Shown here in pieces: positions 19,621 through 29,541 of a stretch of 64,000 nt of DNA. The translations under genes were made by a program, and so were the position numbers. The stretch is from positions 124,001 through 188,000 of the forward strand of contig NZ_BLYC01000001.1 in NCBI RefSeq assembly GCF_019721995.1. Direction: 5' to 3'. Positions within the stretch are counted from its first letter, which is position 1, and every line of letters starts with the position of its first letter. The notes under the pieces were generated by a model, which did no database searches, was not told the origin of the DNA, and was given only the letters and a program-made list of their open reading frames with translations. This DNA comes from Bathymodiolus japonicus methanotrophic gill symbiont (GTDB lineage Bacteria > Pseudomonadota > Gammaproteobacteria > Methylococcales > Methylomonadaceae).

Positions 19621-20641
19621 AAGCGCCCTAAATCTCTGCCAATCATATGTTTTCCTGATGGCATCAGTTGAAACACATCCTTTATTAATTCACCTAACTC
19701 TTTCAGCTTATCACCAGGATCTGGAAACTCTAGCAATGACGTGATGAACTCAAGCAGTACATCCATTTGAGACTTGCGCTGTAAGCTTCCTACGGTATAC
19801 GCAGGTAGTTTGCTTTCAATGCGGGCTATTTGCTCTGGGTGAAGGAGAAGGCAATGGTCAAACAAAAGACTCAGAATCAGGCCACGGCTTGATCCCTCTT
19901 CATCTAATTGTTTGGCCTCACGCCCCCATCCTTCATAAAGCTTCCAGTCCTCAAAGAAAACCTCAATCAGCCATCTCAACGTATAGGCTTGAATAATATC
20001 TTGTGTGCGCCAAGTCAGGTCTGTCGCCACTAAATAGCGATAGTCGTTTTCACCGTCATATTTTAAGGCAATGACAAAGCGTTTTTTACTGTGAGAACTC
20101 ACCTTCAATCGTGCACTGCTGACAGTCACTTTAATCTCTTTGCCGCCACGTACACGTATTATCTGATCAATGCCTTTGTTAATCGAATTAAAGTAGCTCT
20201 CGACTGACCTTATTCTACCTCTATATTCAATATTTTGGTTTTTACGTAATTGGCTAATCACCTGCGAGCCTCCAGATTCTTTAGCGGCTTCGTCCATAAA
20301 GGCTTTTTCACCATACAGCGCATCAGCCAGTACGCCTTTAATTTTAATCAGGCTATGCGCAACTTTAAACTCTTTTAATAAGCCTAATGCAATCTCTGTT
20401 TTGGTCGGGTAGGCACTGTCACGTTCAGGCTTAATAGGCCGATCTTTTTTTGCTATACCGCTCTTTTTCAACCGTTTATCTTCTTTATCCCACTGCTTTA
20501 AGGCTGGATCCGGCATATAAAAGAAAAAACCGACAGGCACTGTAATGGATGAGGTAACTAGCAGCAATAATACTATCGTTTGTCCATTAACATACCCGCC
20601 GGAGCCTTTGTGTTTCTGCTTGTAAACCTTATAAATACGTT

Positions 20642-20901
20642 CGCTGTCAGCCCCGGACGGGCTGATAGTCTCCAGAAGGCGCAGGGAAATTTGCCAATCC
20701 GAAGTGCGCGATAGCGCGCGAGGGAGGCTAAAATTTTATCCCGAATAGCCGTAGAGCCATTTGTGGTAGCCATGACTGAGCTGCTTTGTGCTCAGTCTGT
20801 GGCGGACGCAGGGCGGCTGGAGCATCTCCTATTCGCTGCGTAGGTGAACGAATTACGGCGACAGGAGTCCCGGAATTTCGTGAGGTAGCATGGCGCGCCT
20901 G
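20642..20901 (+). mobile_element. HCE type C (L2-R1), 260 bp
   Basis: A reference type C copy. The filled site ATACGTT, element, TTGTAGAC matches ATACGTTTTGTAGAC in the ISa copy near 38843. There is no duplication. The upstream bases are CGTT. Confidence 0.96.
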
Positions 20902-21924
20902 TTGTAGACTTAGATCGTGCTCGGTCTGATTCATCAAAGGCCAACACACCTTCAGTAATGCCATAACGTTTTAAAATTAAGACCACACTCACCCGTAGCA
21001 ACCAGTCCCAGGGTATACTTGCTTTACGAAACACCCAGGATAATGCGGCTACTTTGCAATCTCCAAGGCTTGCTCGCTCAAACTTAGCCCAGCAAACAGA
21101 GTTCATTAGCAGTATGCCCGTTAAACAAGTGCCCAACCAAACGGCTTGAATCCTTGTCAAAGCGGCTCCGGGTTTTAGCTGATTGAGCGAATCATTTAAA
21201 TCGTCAATATAGCTTTGGATAAAGGTGGCTGGGGCATTCATTAACATGGGCTTACACCGATAAAATTACAACAACCTCAGAATACCTGATTTTACCTTCT
21301 CAATATCAAAAACTTGAACATCGAGTTTAAGGGTAAACTGGTTACTGCTTAAATGCTGAAGTTTCCCAATAATTATTTATGGTAAAATTGAAACTATGCT
21401 ACAACTATATGAAAAAAATAGTCTTTTCATTCGTTTCAAATGCTATTGCCTAAGGGGAATTAAGTAGTGGTTTGCTATAAACATCATCAGTGTTTCCCTA
21501 TCAATTGAGGCCGTGAAACTAACCTCGCCACAAGAGAGCTCATAAAGCACTGTAAAGACATTCCTGTTATTATTGCGTTTTGAACTGCCCGAATGGTATA
21601 CGAGCTGATACGAGATATTCTTGCCTGGAAAAATAATGGATTCACAAAACGATCTCGTTTTTGGGTCTGTTGCTGCCTAATCTCCAGAGCCTCGCTATAT
21701 TTTTTATCCGATGGATGAATCAATTCTGGCTGTTGTGTTTTTGAAATCTCTTCAAACACGCGCATTAAATTATAGCTCATTGCAGTCAGGCGCATTTGAT
21801 TTTCAAGTGAGCGGGTATTGGAAGACCAAGCTTTAGTTTCCTTGAAATTACTTTTAGTGTTATTGAATGTCTTTTCAATCGTCCATCGCTTGAAATACAG
21901 CATGGCAATGGTTCCAGGGTTAAT

Positions 21925-22663
21925 ACTCGATGTTCAAGTTTTTGATATTGAGAAGGTAAAATCAGGTATTCTGAGGTTGTTGTAATTTTATCGGTGTAAG
22001 CCCATGTTAATGAATGCCCCAGCCACCTTTATCCAAAGCTATATTGACGATTTAAATGATGCGCTCAATCAGCTAAAACCCGGAGCCGCTTGGTTGGGCA
22101 CTTGTTTAACGGGCATACTGCTAATGAACTCTGTTTGCTGGGCTAACCCATCTTCGTCACTTTCATCTTTCTAAGCCATTGATTCATCGGTTTAAGCGAT
22201 TTTTTGTCGAAAAATTCTCTTTAAAATCAATGGTGTTTTTTTTGAAAGTTTTGTAGTGCCATTTATATTATTTTTGTCGATAAATTCATTGACTTTTGTC
22301 AAAAAAATCATCATTATTTGAGTGTAATTTACATGCGACAAAAATACTCTAAAAAATCCAACGTTTTATACAAAAACACAAAACCTGTAGTGCCAACTGG
22401 CTACTTTTTAAAATTTCAACCAATTGATTTATAACAACTACATCATCAATAGTGACGAAGATGGGCTAAGTTTGAGCGAGCAAGCCTTGGAGATTGCAAA
22501 GTAGCCGTATTATCCAGGGTGTTTCGTAAAGCAAGTATACCCTGGGACTGGTTGCTACGGGTGAGTGTGGTCTTAATTTTAAAACGTTATGGCATTACTG
22601 AAGGTGTGTTGGCCTTTGATGAATCAGACCGAGCACGATCTAAGTCTACAAAACGTATTTATA
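21925..22663 (+). mobile_element. ISa fragment (5' part) with M2 inside
   Basis: Starts ACTCGATGTTC within ISb and covers the leader and start of the transposase (MLMNAPATFIQ). It lacks 21 bp between two GCCGCTT repeats, the same deletion as the copy at 37740-39250. M2 sits at 22147-22465. At 22664 another ISa end begins. Confidence 0.82.
22147..22465 (+). mobile_element. M2 copy 2 (319 bp)
   Basis: Flanked by CTAA at 22143-22146 and 22466-22469. The uninterrupted ISa sequence GGGCTAAGTTTGAGC confirms a 4-bp YTAR target duplication. Confidence 0.93.
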
Positions 22664-22799
22664 ACTCGATGTTCAAGTTTTTGATATTGAGAAGGTAAAA
22701 TCAGGTATTCTGAGGTTGTTGTAATTTTATCGGTGTAAGCCCATGTTAATGAATGCCCCAGCCACCTTTATCCAAAGCTATATTGACGATTTAAATAAG
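22664..22799 (+). mobile_element. Second ISa 5' end, truncated
   Basis: A new ACTCGATGTTC end starts inside the preceding ISa fragment after GTATTTATA and runs only to ATTGACGATTTAAAT, where an HCE tail follows. It indicates an ISa-in-ISa event followed by deletion. Confidence 0.75.
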
Positions 22800-22848
22800 T
22801 GTTGGTGACAGGAGTCCCAGAATGTTGTGAGGTAGCATGGCGCGCCTG
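22800..22848 (+). mobile_element. HCE type D, right-end fragment
   Basis: 49 bases identical to the type D right end (TGTTGGTGACAGG to GGCGCGCCTG). The left part is lost at the deletion joint with ISa, and the right flank is ISb. Confidence 0.8.
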
Positions 22849-23216
22849 GCAGTGTTGGTGAATATGTTCAGAGAGTGGTAGGTCTTTAAGCATGGGTGAT
22901 ATCCGTTTATGAGGTGATTAAAACGGAAATTTTTAGAAAATTTTTTCGGCAATTGCAAGCTTTATTTGAAATTATTTGTTGTTTTTTTACGGTGCCTACA
23001 GAGTGTCTATTTGCTGTTATAAGTGATTAAAATCAAAAAGATGGAAATATTCGAGTGGTGCTACCTTCAGGTAGGTTATAGGCTGCTTTGTTTAGGTACT
23101 TCTTCTTTCAATGGGAACACTGATGATAAACATGGCAAAACCACCTAAAATAAACCTCGATACACCAGCATTGTGTATTTCAGCTACTCAATAATTGGGA
23201 AACTTCAGCTTAAATG

Positions 23217-23600
23217 GTGTCTGGCATAAAAGTGGCATGAACTTATTTTAGGCTTTTTTACGGAACGTGGAAACTGTCGTACTGATGTTAAGGGAGAAAC
23301 CCAAGCGGAAGCCCCGCAAGGGTCTGAGTACCGATGCAGAACACAGGGGCGGATCAGCTCGTAGTAGTGATGAAGTTTCTGTAATGGAAATGGAGCGAAG
23401 GGGCTGACATGTCTATGAGCAACCTTTAGTCAACCAGAAAAGGGCTGAACTAAAGGTTTATTCAAACTTGGTAATTGCAAGGGGCATGAAGAGCCGTATG
23501 AAGCGAGAGTTTCAAGTACGGATCTGTGAGAGCCTGAGGGGGAAGATCCTTGGGCGACTCGACTAAAGTCACTACAACGCAGAAGACGGACAAAAAGACA
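23217..23600 (+). ncRNA. Group II intron remnant without maturase
   Basis: The stretch near 23330-23420 has AGTACCGATGCAGAACACAG and CGTAGTAGTGATGAAG followed by GGAGCGAAGGGG, sequences found upstream of maturase genes in bacterial group II introns. At 23491-23524 a domain V-like hairpin reads GAGCCGTATGAAGCGAGAG then TTCAAGTACGGATC. No reverse transcriptase frame is present, so domain IV is deleted. The boundaries are approximate. Confidence 0.6.
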
Positions 23601-23613
23601 AGCAAGGTGGGTG
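23568..23613 (+). repeat. Short repeat shared with 55086-55121
   Basis: The core CTACAACGCAGAAGACGG and ACAAAAAGACAAGCA at the end of the intron remnant recurs with few changes near 55089, before bpt. It may be an intron flank or an unrelated short repeat. Confidence 0.45.
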
Positions 23614-23718
23614 GGTTATTTCTTGCGAGTTACCTTAGTACTTTTAACAAATGAATCTGTCAGCCGATTTGAATTCCAGCTAGTCGAGAGGATATATACT
23701 GATTTTTTTGCTGGGGTG

Positions 23719-24705
23719 TTACTCAGAAAAATAATTGGCCGCTCCGATTAAGGGGGCACTCGGGTTAAGCGATAGTTTGATGGACATCTGGCTGAGTAGG
23801 TTTTTAAAGCGTCCCTTGGCAGTAAATGCACGCAAAAAGTGCTCACTTTCCATTGCAGGGCGGATTTTTGGGCCTATTCCGCCACCAATAAATACGCCGC
23901 CTGTAGATAAGCATTTAAGCGCCAGGTTTCCTGCCTCTGCTGCATACAGTTCGGTAAATAGACGTACAACTTCTATGCATACTGGATCTTCATTATTCAG
24001 ACCTAAGCGGGAAATAGTTGCATTGCGATCACTGACAGTAGCACTGTTAGTATCGGCTGTAGGAATTGTCTGATTGGCTGGTCCGAAGCCAGAAGCCAGC
24101 AGAAAATCATAAAGGTGCCCAAATCCATCTCCGCAGAGTACACGCTCCCAGCTAACATGATCGGTAAACTGTTTACGCAAGTAGCATAGTAACTGATCCT
24201 GTTGTGGGGTTTGTGAGGCAAAATCAGTGTGACCACCTTCGGTTGCTATCGGCTGATGGCGCTTACCATCCCAGTGAAGAATCGCCTGGCCTAATCCGGT
24301 TCCTGCAGCGATAACTGCAATATTACCGTTTTTGGTTTGTGCATTCGGGTTTAGTTCGACCAAATCGCTAGCTGCGCTGTTTAGTATACCAAGTGCCATT
24401 GCCTCTAAATCATTTAACAGCATAACTTTTGGGGTACCTAGTTTTGTTGCAAGCTCTCTTGCATCAATGATCCAGGGTAGGTTGGTAGTTTGGCATCGCT
24501 GGTCTACAATAGGGCCTGCAATACCGAAACAGGCAGTATCAATTTTGCTATCGGATTTTAGAAAGATTGCCAGGATATCATCAAATTGTGGGTAAGCATT
24601 GCTGGCAAATGTTTGCTCGCGAACACATTGTAAAGTGCCCTGAGGGTTTTTTGTATATAGGCCTAAAACAGTTTTTGTACCACCTATATCACCTGCTAAA
24701 ATCAT
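23719..24705 (-). CDS. glk: Glucokinase
   Basis: A 328-residue enzyme of the bacterial ROK-related glucokinase family, phosphorylating glucose with ATP in the cytoplasm. The phosphate-binding motif LAGDIGGTKTVLGLY is at the N-terminus. The catalytic region LPWIIDARELATKLG is followed by LLNDLEAMALG, where the Asp is the expected base. ATEGGHTDFA and the adenosine motif GGVFIGGGIGPKI follow. It is monocistronic here. With pgm at the far end of the window it fits sugar or glycogen metabolism. Confidence 0.95.
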   Translation of the reverse strand: MILAGDIGGTKTVLGLYTKNPQGTLQCVREQTFASNAYPQFDDILAIFLKSDSKIDTACFGIAGPIVDQRCQTTNLPWIIDARELATKLGTPKVMLLNDLEAMALGILNSAASDLVELNPNAQTKNGNIAVIAAGTGLGQAILHWDGKRHQPIATEGGHTDFASQTPQQDQLLCYLRKQFTDHVSWERVLCGDGFGHLYDFLLASGFGPANQTIPTADTNSATVSDRNATISRLGLNNEDPVCIEVVRLFTELYAAEAGNLALKCLSTGGVFIGGGIGPKIRPAMESEHFLRAFTAKGRFKNLLSQMSIKLSLNPSAPLIGAANYFSE

Positions 24706-24793
24706 TATTAACGCCTGCTGTTTTGTTTGCGATTATATGGAACTAAACCCGGATGTAGGGTCTTTAGCCCTGCATGATTCAGGTGGGGATAAG

Positions 24794-24943
24794 GAGACTG
24801 TAAAAGTATTTAATAGTACGCCTGAACAATCAGGCTGGGTAGCCTGGTATGGGTTTGAAAACCTCGGCAATCATTAGCTTTCGTGGCCTTGATTGTTGAG
24901 ACTCATACCTCTACCAAACTACAAAAAATACTTTTACAGTCTC
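24794..24943. repeat. Palindromic element, 150 bp, with 18-bp inverted ends
   Basis: GAGACTGTAAAAGTATTT and its exact reverse complement bound a non-coding stretch between glk and the DUF6524 gene. It could be a miniature transposable element or a large hairpin; no second copy is visible and no clear target duplication is present. Confidence 0.6.
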
Positions 24944-24995
24944 GAAACGCCCCAATTCCTATTTGAAAATATACTTTTATACATTGAATACTATC

Positions 24996-25309
24996 ATGAA
25001 TAAATTTAACTTTGTAAGTTTTACACTGCGACTACTAGGTACTATGACCTTGGTCTTATTGACTTATAACCCAACCGGATATTCCTATTTTCACTGGGTT
25101 CAAGATTCGCTAGCACTTCAGGGGACAGGGTTCGGAGCTGAGCATGCATTTTCCGGCGTGGTTATGCTAATAGGCTGGACTATCTTAATCAGGTCAACGT
25201 TACAGTCATTGGGAGCGTTATGCTTAATTCTGGCGGCTGCTTTTATTGGTACTTTGGTCTGGCTGATGACTAGTTATGGTGTCGTAGAAGTTGAGTCTTC
25301 CACGGCTAT
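24996..25309 (+). pseudogene. DUF6524-like membrane protein, truncated
   Basis: The likely start is MNKFNFVSFTLRLLG, with four hydrophobic segments and the conserved YNPTGYSYFHWV early on. Function is unknown. The coding sequence runs into a type B HCE after STA at 25309. The right flank of that HCE is an unrelated gene (DUF429), so the last part, about 20 residues, has been lost by rearrangement. Confidence 0.65.
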
Positions 25310-25604
25310 CGCTGAAAATCAGGGAAACGGAGCCTAAGCGAAGTGAAGATTTTTAGTCCGCGATAGCCGTAGGGCCGTTGTTTTGTCGGAGTCTGAGCGT
25401 TAGCGAAGGTGGAGACAAAATAAAAGGCCATCCGACACGGCGTCAAGTCATTTGGAGCCTATGTTCCGACCCCTTGTTGGGTCGGGACGAGGTGACGAGG
25501 ACGAATCGGGGCCGCCGGAGGCATTAGTGGTCGCGTTAAGTTTTTGCCGCTTGCTTGGGCTGGGATGCCCAAAACAAGCTTTCGCAAAAATAGCGACTCC
25601 CCGA
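25310..25604 (+). mobile_element. HCE type B, 295 bp, at a gene-gene junction
   Basis: The left flank is the DUF6524 gene (upstream bases CTAT); the right flank is the 3' region of a minus-strand DUF429 gene. A single insertion cannot explain both flanks, so recombination between two HCE copies is likely. Confidence 0.9.
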
Positions 25605-26626
25605 ATTTGCCCCGCTTTTTTTTCTGCCACCTTGCCTTTTTTATATTTAAGTCGTTTGCTTAAAGCAAAGATTTCAATCAGGGCAGGGTGCGGATAACAT
25701 TCAATCTGCCACCGATCGCCCTTTAGATGCTTAAACTCGATGTTCAAGTTTTTGATATTGAGAAGGTAAAATCAGGTATTCTGAGGTTGTTGTAATTTTA
25801 TCGGTGTAAGCCCATGTTAATGAATGCCCCAGCCACCTTTATCCAAAGCTATATTGACGATTTAAATGATGCGCTCAATCAGCTAAAACCCGGAGCCGCT
25901 TTGACACGGATTCAAGCCGCTTGGTTGGGCACTTGTTTAACGTGCATACTGCTAATGAACTCTGTTTGCTGGGCTAAGTTTGAGCGAGCAAGCCTTGGAG
26001 ATTGCAAAGTAGCCGCATTATCCTGGGTGTTTCGTAAAGCAAGTATACCCTGGGACTGTTTGCTACGGGTGAGTGTGGTCTTAATTTTAAAACGTTATGG
26101 CATTACTGAAGCTGAAGTTTCCCAATAATTATTTATGGTAAAATTGAAACTATGCTACAACTATATGAGAAAAATAGTCTTTTCATTCGTTTCAAATGCT
26201 ATTGCCTAAGGGGAATTAAGTAGGGGTTTGCTATAAACATCATCAGTGTTCCCATTGAAAGAAGAAGTACCTAAACAAAGCAGCCTATAACCTACCTGAA
26301 GGCAGCACCACTCGAATATTTCCATCTTTTTGATTTTAATCACTTATAACAGCAAATAGACACTCTGTAGGCACCGTAAAAAAACAACAAATAATTTCAA
26401 ATAAAGCTTGCAATTGCCGAAAAAATTTCCGTTTTAATCACCTCATAAACGGATATCACCCATGCTTAAAGACCTACCACTCTCTGAACATATTCACCAA
26501 CACTGCAATGAAAGTATGGAACGTGCCCTGTTAGCAGAGCGTCATCCTTTGTGGGCTCGTTCATGCCCAGAGTTGAAGGATATCGACTTTATTCGCCTTG
26601 GGTTATTACGCTGTATCAGTGTAGTC

Positions 26627-28047
26627 ATCTCCTTACACACAAGTCTGATATAAGAGTGTAAAATCTCATTATTTTAGTAACGATGACTGAGACTTGGGCA
26701 GAAATGGAATTTTGTAATTTAGATTTAGGTGATTCACGGCTTAATAAAAGAGCAGTTAAATTGATAGAAACTTTTGTAAAAGCGCCTAAACTAAGCATTC
26801 CTCAGGCTTGCCAAGGCTGGGCTGAAACACAAGCGACTTATCGATTTTATGCAAATGAAAATGTGACATGGGAAAAGTTGTTAGTCGCCCATACAGATCA
26901 AGTTGAACAGCGCATTATAGTCAGTGAAGAGCCCGTTATTTTATGCTTACAAGATACGACAGAATTAGATTTTAATGGACAAGAAACTGAGGATTTAGGT
27001 CGCTTATCTTACGATGCCCAAAGAGGCATGTACTTGCATCCGACACTCTGCATTACACCAGACCGGCTCCCTTTAGGGGTTAGTGATGCGTGGATGTGGG
27101 CAAGAGGAAAAAGCAAAGCAGAAGATCAAAATAATCCCACGATAAAAGAAAGTGATCGCTGGATAGAAGGTTATGAACGTGTCGCTGAAATGGCCGAACG
27201 TTGCCCTAAAAGTCGGCTCGTTTATGTGGCCGATAGAGAAGGTGATATTTTAAGTCTTATGCAGAGAAGTAAGGCGTTAAATACGCCTGCTGACTGGCTA
27301 GTAAGAGCCAGGCATAACCGTAAATTATCAGCGGATGAAACACTGTGGGATAGCGTCGATAAGCAAGAGGTTATGAGTCGCGTTAGTTTTATTAAGCCAC
27401 GAAAAAAAGGCGAAAAATCGCGACAAGTTCAGCAAGAAATTAAAGTGTTACGCTGCACTTTCCCCGTAAAAGGGAAAGAAGGTATTGAAGTAACTTTGGT
27501 TCAGGCAAAAGAAATCAACCCGCCTAAAGGGAAGTCACCGCTCATATGGCGCTTATTAAGCAATCGAAGGGTAGAAAGTGAAGATCAAGCCTGTGAGTTG
27601 ATTGACTGGTATCGCTGTCGCTGGGAAATAGAAATGTTTTTTGATATTTTGAAAGTGGGCTGCAAGGTTGAAAAGCTTCAATTATCCAGTAAAGAGCGCA
27701 TTGAAAAAGCCTTAGTCATGGCCATGGTTATTGCTTGGCGGGTGATGTATCTTATGCGCTTAGGTCGCATCTGTCCTGACTTGCCTGCTGAATTAATCTT
27801 TGATCCTTTAGAATGGAAATCATCTTATGGTTTATTGGACAAAAAGATACCCAAAAAAGTGCCTACACTGAATGCCGTGTTAAGAAATTTAGCGACATTG
27901 GGTGGTTTTTTAGGGCGTAAATCAGATGGTGACCCTGGTGCGAAAAGTATTTGGATCGGTTTTCAGAGGATTCAGGACTGCGTATATGGTATTCAAATGG
28001 CCAGAAAGCTAAAAGGCGTATTTTAGGACTTGTGTGTAAGGAGGTGC
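26627..28047 (+). mobile_element. ISh, IS50/Tn5-like IS4-family element
   Basis: 1421 bp with shared end sequence CTCCTTACACACAAGTC and a 9-bp target duplication AGTGTAGTC at 26618-26626 and 28048-28056. A 9-bp duplication is the norm for IS50 relatives. It is the innermost layer of the nest and the only IS in the window whose transposase frame looks whole. Confidence 0.92.
26683..28026 (+). CDS. tnpA: IS50/Tn5-like transposase
   Basis: A 447-residue DDE transposase. The Tn5-type N-terminal DNA-binding domain is recognisable (LGDSRLNKRAVKLIE, ACQGWAETQATYRFYAN). The catalytic Asp residues are in CLQDTTELDFNG and VYVADREGDI. The YREK motif YRCRWEIEMFFDILK supplies the Glu. No frameshift or stop is seen, and length is close to that of Tn5 transposase. 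It is likely the youngest insertion here and potentially active. Confidence 0.93.
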   Translation: MTETWAEMEFCNLDLGDSRLNKRAVKLIETFVKAPKLSIPQACQGWAETQATYRFYANENVTWEKLLVAHTDQVEQRIIVSEEPVILCLQDTTELDFNGQETEDLGRLSYDAQRGMYLHPTLCITPDRLPLGVSDAWMWARGKSKAEDQNNPTIKESDRWIEGYERVAEMAERCPKSRLVYVADREGDILSLMQRSKALNTPADWLVRARHNRKLSADETLWDSVDKQEVMSRVSFIKPRKKGEKSRQVQQEIKVLRCTFPVKGKEGIEVTLVQAKEINPPKGKSPLIWRLLSNRRVESEDQACELIDWYRCRWEIEMFFDILKVGCKVEKLQLSSKERIEKALVMAMVIAWRVMYLMRLGRICPDLPAELIFDPLEWKSSYGLLDKKIPKKVPTLNAVLRNLATLGGFLGRKSDGDPGAKSIWIGFQRIQDCVYGIQMARKLKGVF

Positions 28048-28272
28048 AGTGTAGTCGATAGTGGTCGTCATTTCCTCCAAACCAATGAACAGATTTATGG
28101 CCAGCTGCTTCCCCACTCAACGTATTTTAAATCACTGAAGTCGCATAGACGAACAAGTATGCTTGAGGCATTTGAACAGCAGAGCTATCATCTTCACGCC
28201 GAAACACTGCTATCGCAAGGCATTGATTATCTTAAAGCATTCCCGGAACTTGACGAATACACCATAGAAGCA

Positions 28273-28532
28273 CAGGCGCGCCATGCTACCTCACGAAATT
28301 CCGGGACTCCTGTCGCCGTAATTCGTTCACCTACGCAGCGAATAGGAGATGCTCCAGCCGCCCTGCGTCCGCCACAGACTGAGCACAAAGCAGCTCAGTC
28401 ATGGCTACCACAAATGGCTCTACGGCTATTCGGGATAAAATTTTAGCCTCCCTCGCGCGCTATCGCGCACTTCGGATTGGCAAATTTCCCTGCGCCTTCT
28501 GGAGACTATCAGCCCGTCCGGGGCTGACAGCG
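28273..28532 (-). mobile_element. HCE type C, 260 bp
   Basis: Antisense to ISb. The upstream bases on the element strand are CCAC. A part of the ISb transposase is missing beside it, so it may have taken part in a deletion. Confidence 0.92.
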
Positions 28533-28588
28533 GTGGTGGATTACCGTGATCCAGAAACCGGAAAACTTCACCGGTTCGTGACAACCTT

Positions 28589-28883
28589 CGCTGAAAATCC
28601 TGGAAACGGAGCTTTAGCGAAGTGAAGATTTTTAGTCCGCGATAGCCGTAGGGCCGTTGTTTTGTCGGAGTCTGAGCGTTAGCGAAGGTGGAGACAAAAT
28701 AAAAGGCCATCCGACACGGCGTCAAGTCATTTGGAGCCTATGTTCCGACCCCTTGTTGGGTCGGGACGAGGTGACGAGGACGAATCGGGGCCGCCGGAGG
28801 CATAAGTGGTCGCGTTAAGTTTTTGCTGCTTGCTTGGGCTGGGATGCCCAAAACAAGCTTTCGCAAAAATAGCGACTCCCCGA
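28589..28883 (+). mobile_element. HCE type B, 295 bp
   Basis: The filled site GACAACCTT, element, GCCAATGAC matches GACAACCTTGCCAATGAC in the ISb copy near 42715 (reverse strand). There is no duplication. The upstream bases are CCTT. Confidence 0.96.
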
Positions 28884-29246
28884 GCCAATGACTATTAACC
28901 CTGGAACCATTGCCATGCTGTATTTCAAGCGATGGACGATTGAAAAGACATTCAATAACACTAAAAGTAATTTCAAGGAAACTAAAGCTTGGTCTTCCAA
29001 TACCCGCTCACTTGAAAATCAAATGCGCCTGACTGCAATGAGCTATAATTTAATGCGCGTGTTTGAAGAGATTTCAAAAACACAACAGCCAGAATTGATT
29101 CATCCATCGGATAAAAAATATAGCGAGGCTCTGGAGATTAGGCAGCAACAGGCTCAAAAACGAGATCGTTTTGTGAATCCATTATTTTTCCAGGCAAGAA
29201 TATCTCGTATCAGCTCGTATACCATTCGGGCAGTTCAAAACGCAAT

Positions 29247-29541
29247 CGCTGAAAATCAGGGAAACGGAGCCTAAGCGAAGTGATGATTTTTAGTCCGCGA
29301 TAGCCGTAGGGCCGTTATTTTGTCGGAGTCTGAGCGTTAGCGAAGGTGGCGACAAAATAAAAGGCCATCCGACACGGCGTCAAGTCATTTGGAGCCTATG
29401 TTCCGACCCCTTGTTGGGTCGGGACGAGGTGACGAGGACGAATCGGGGCCGCCGGAGGCATAAGTGGTCGCGTTAAGTTTTTGCTGCTTGCTTGGGCTGG
29501 GATGCCCAAAACAAGCTTTCGCAAAAATAGCGACTCCCCGA
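29247..29541 (+). mobile_element. HCE type B, 295 bp
   Basis: The filled site AACGCAAT, element, AATAACAGG matches AACGCAATAATAACAGG at 39528-39544. There is no duplication. The upstream bases are CAAT. Confidence 0.96.

Larger units (their letters stand above)
19274..21326 (-). mobile_element. ISa copy 1 (IS4 family), carrying two HCEs
   Basis: Terminal repeats ACTCGATGTTCAAG at both ends. Without the two 260-bp HCEs it is 1533 bp, which I take as the full ISa length. The transposase (start at 21247) carries the IS4-family YREK signature YTLRWLIEVFFEDWK and Asp residues in VLAFDESDRARSK and LADALYGEKA. Both HCEs break its frame. No matching 3-bp duplication flanks this copy, so its flanks have been rearranged. 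Confidence 0.88.
21485..23125 (-). mobile_element. ISb copy in reverse orientation, heavily rearranged
   Basis: Both ends (CATCAGTGTT...) survive and ATAAACAT is duplicated. The 3' half of the transposase, 21485-21924, includes the YREK signature YFKRWTIEKTFNNTK. The 5' end, 22849-23125, includes the start MLKDLPLSEHIHQH. Between them lie two ISa fragments, an M2 copy and an HCE tail. It is dead. Confidence 0.82.
21356..23208 (-). mobile_element. M1 copy 2, split by an ISb insertion
   Basis: Its two parts, 21356-21484 and 23126-23208, add to 204 bp plus the 8-bp duplication ATAAACAT made by ISb. M1 itself is flanked by CTTAAATG on both sides (21348-21355 and 23209-23216), an 8-bp target duplication. 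Confidence 0.88.
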
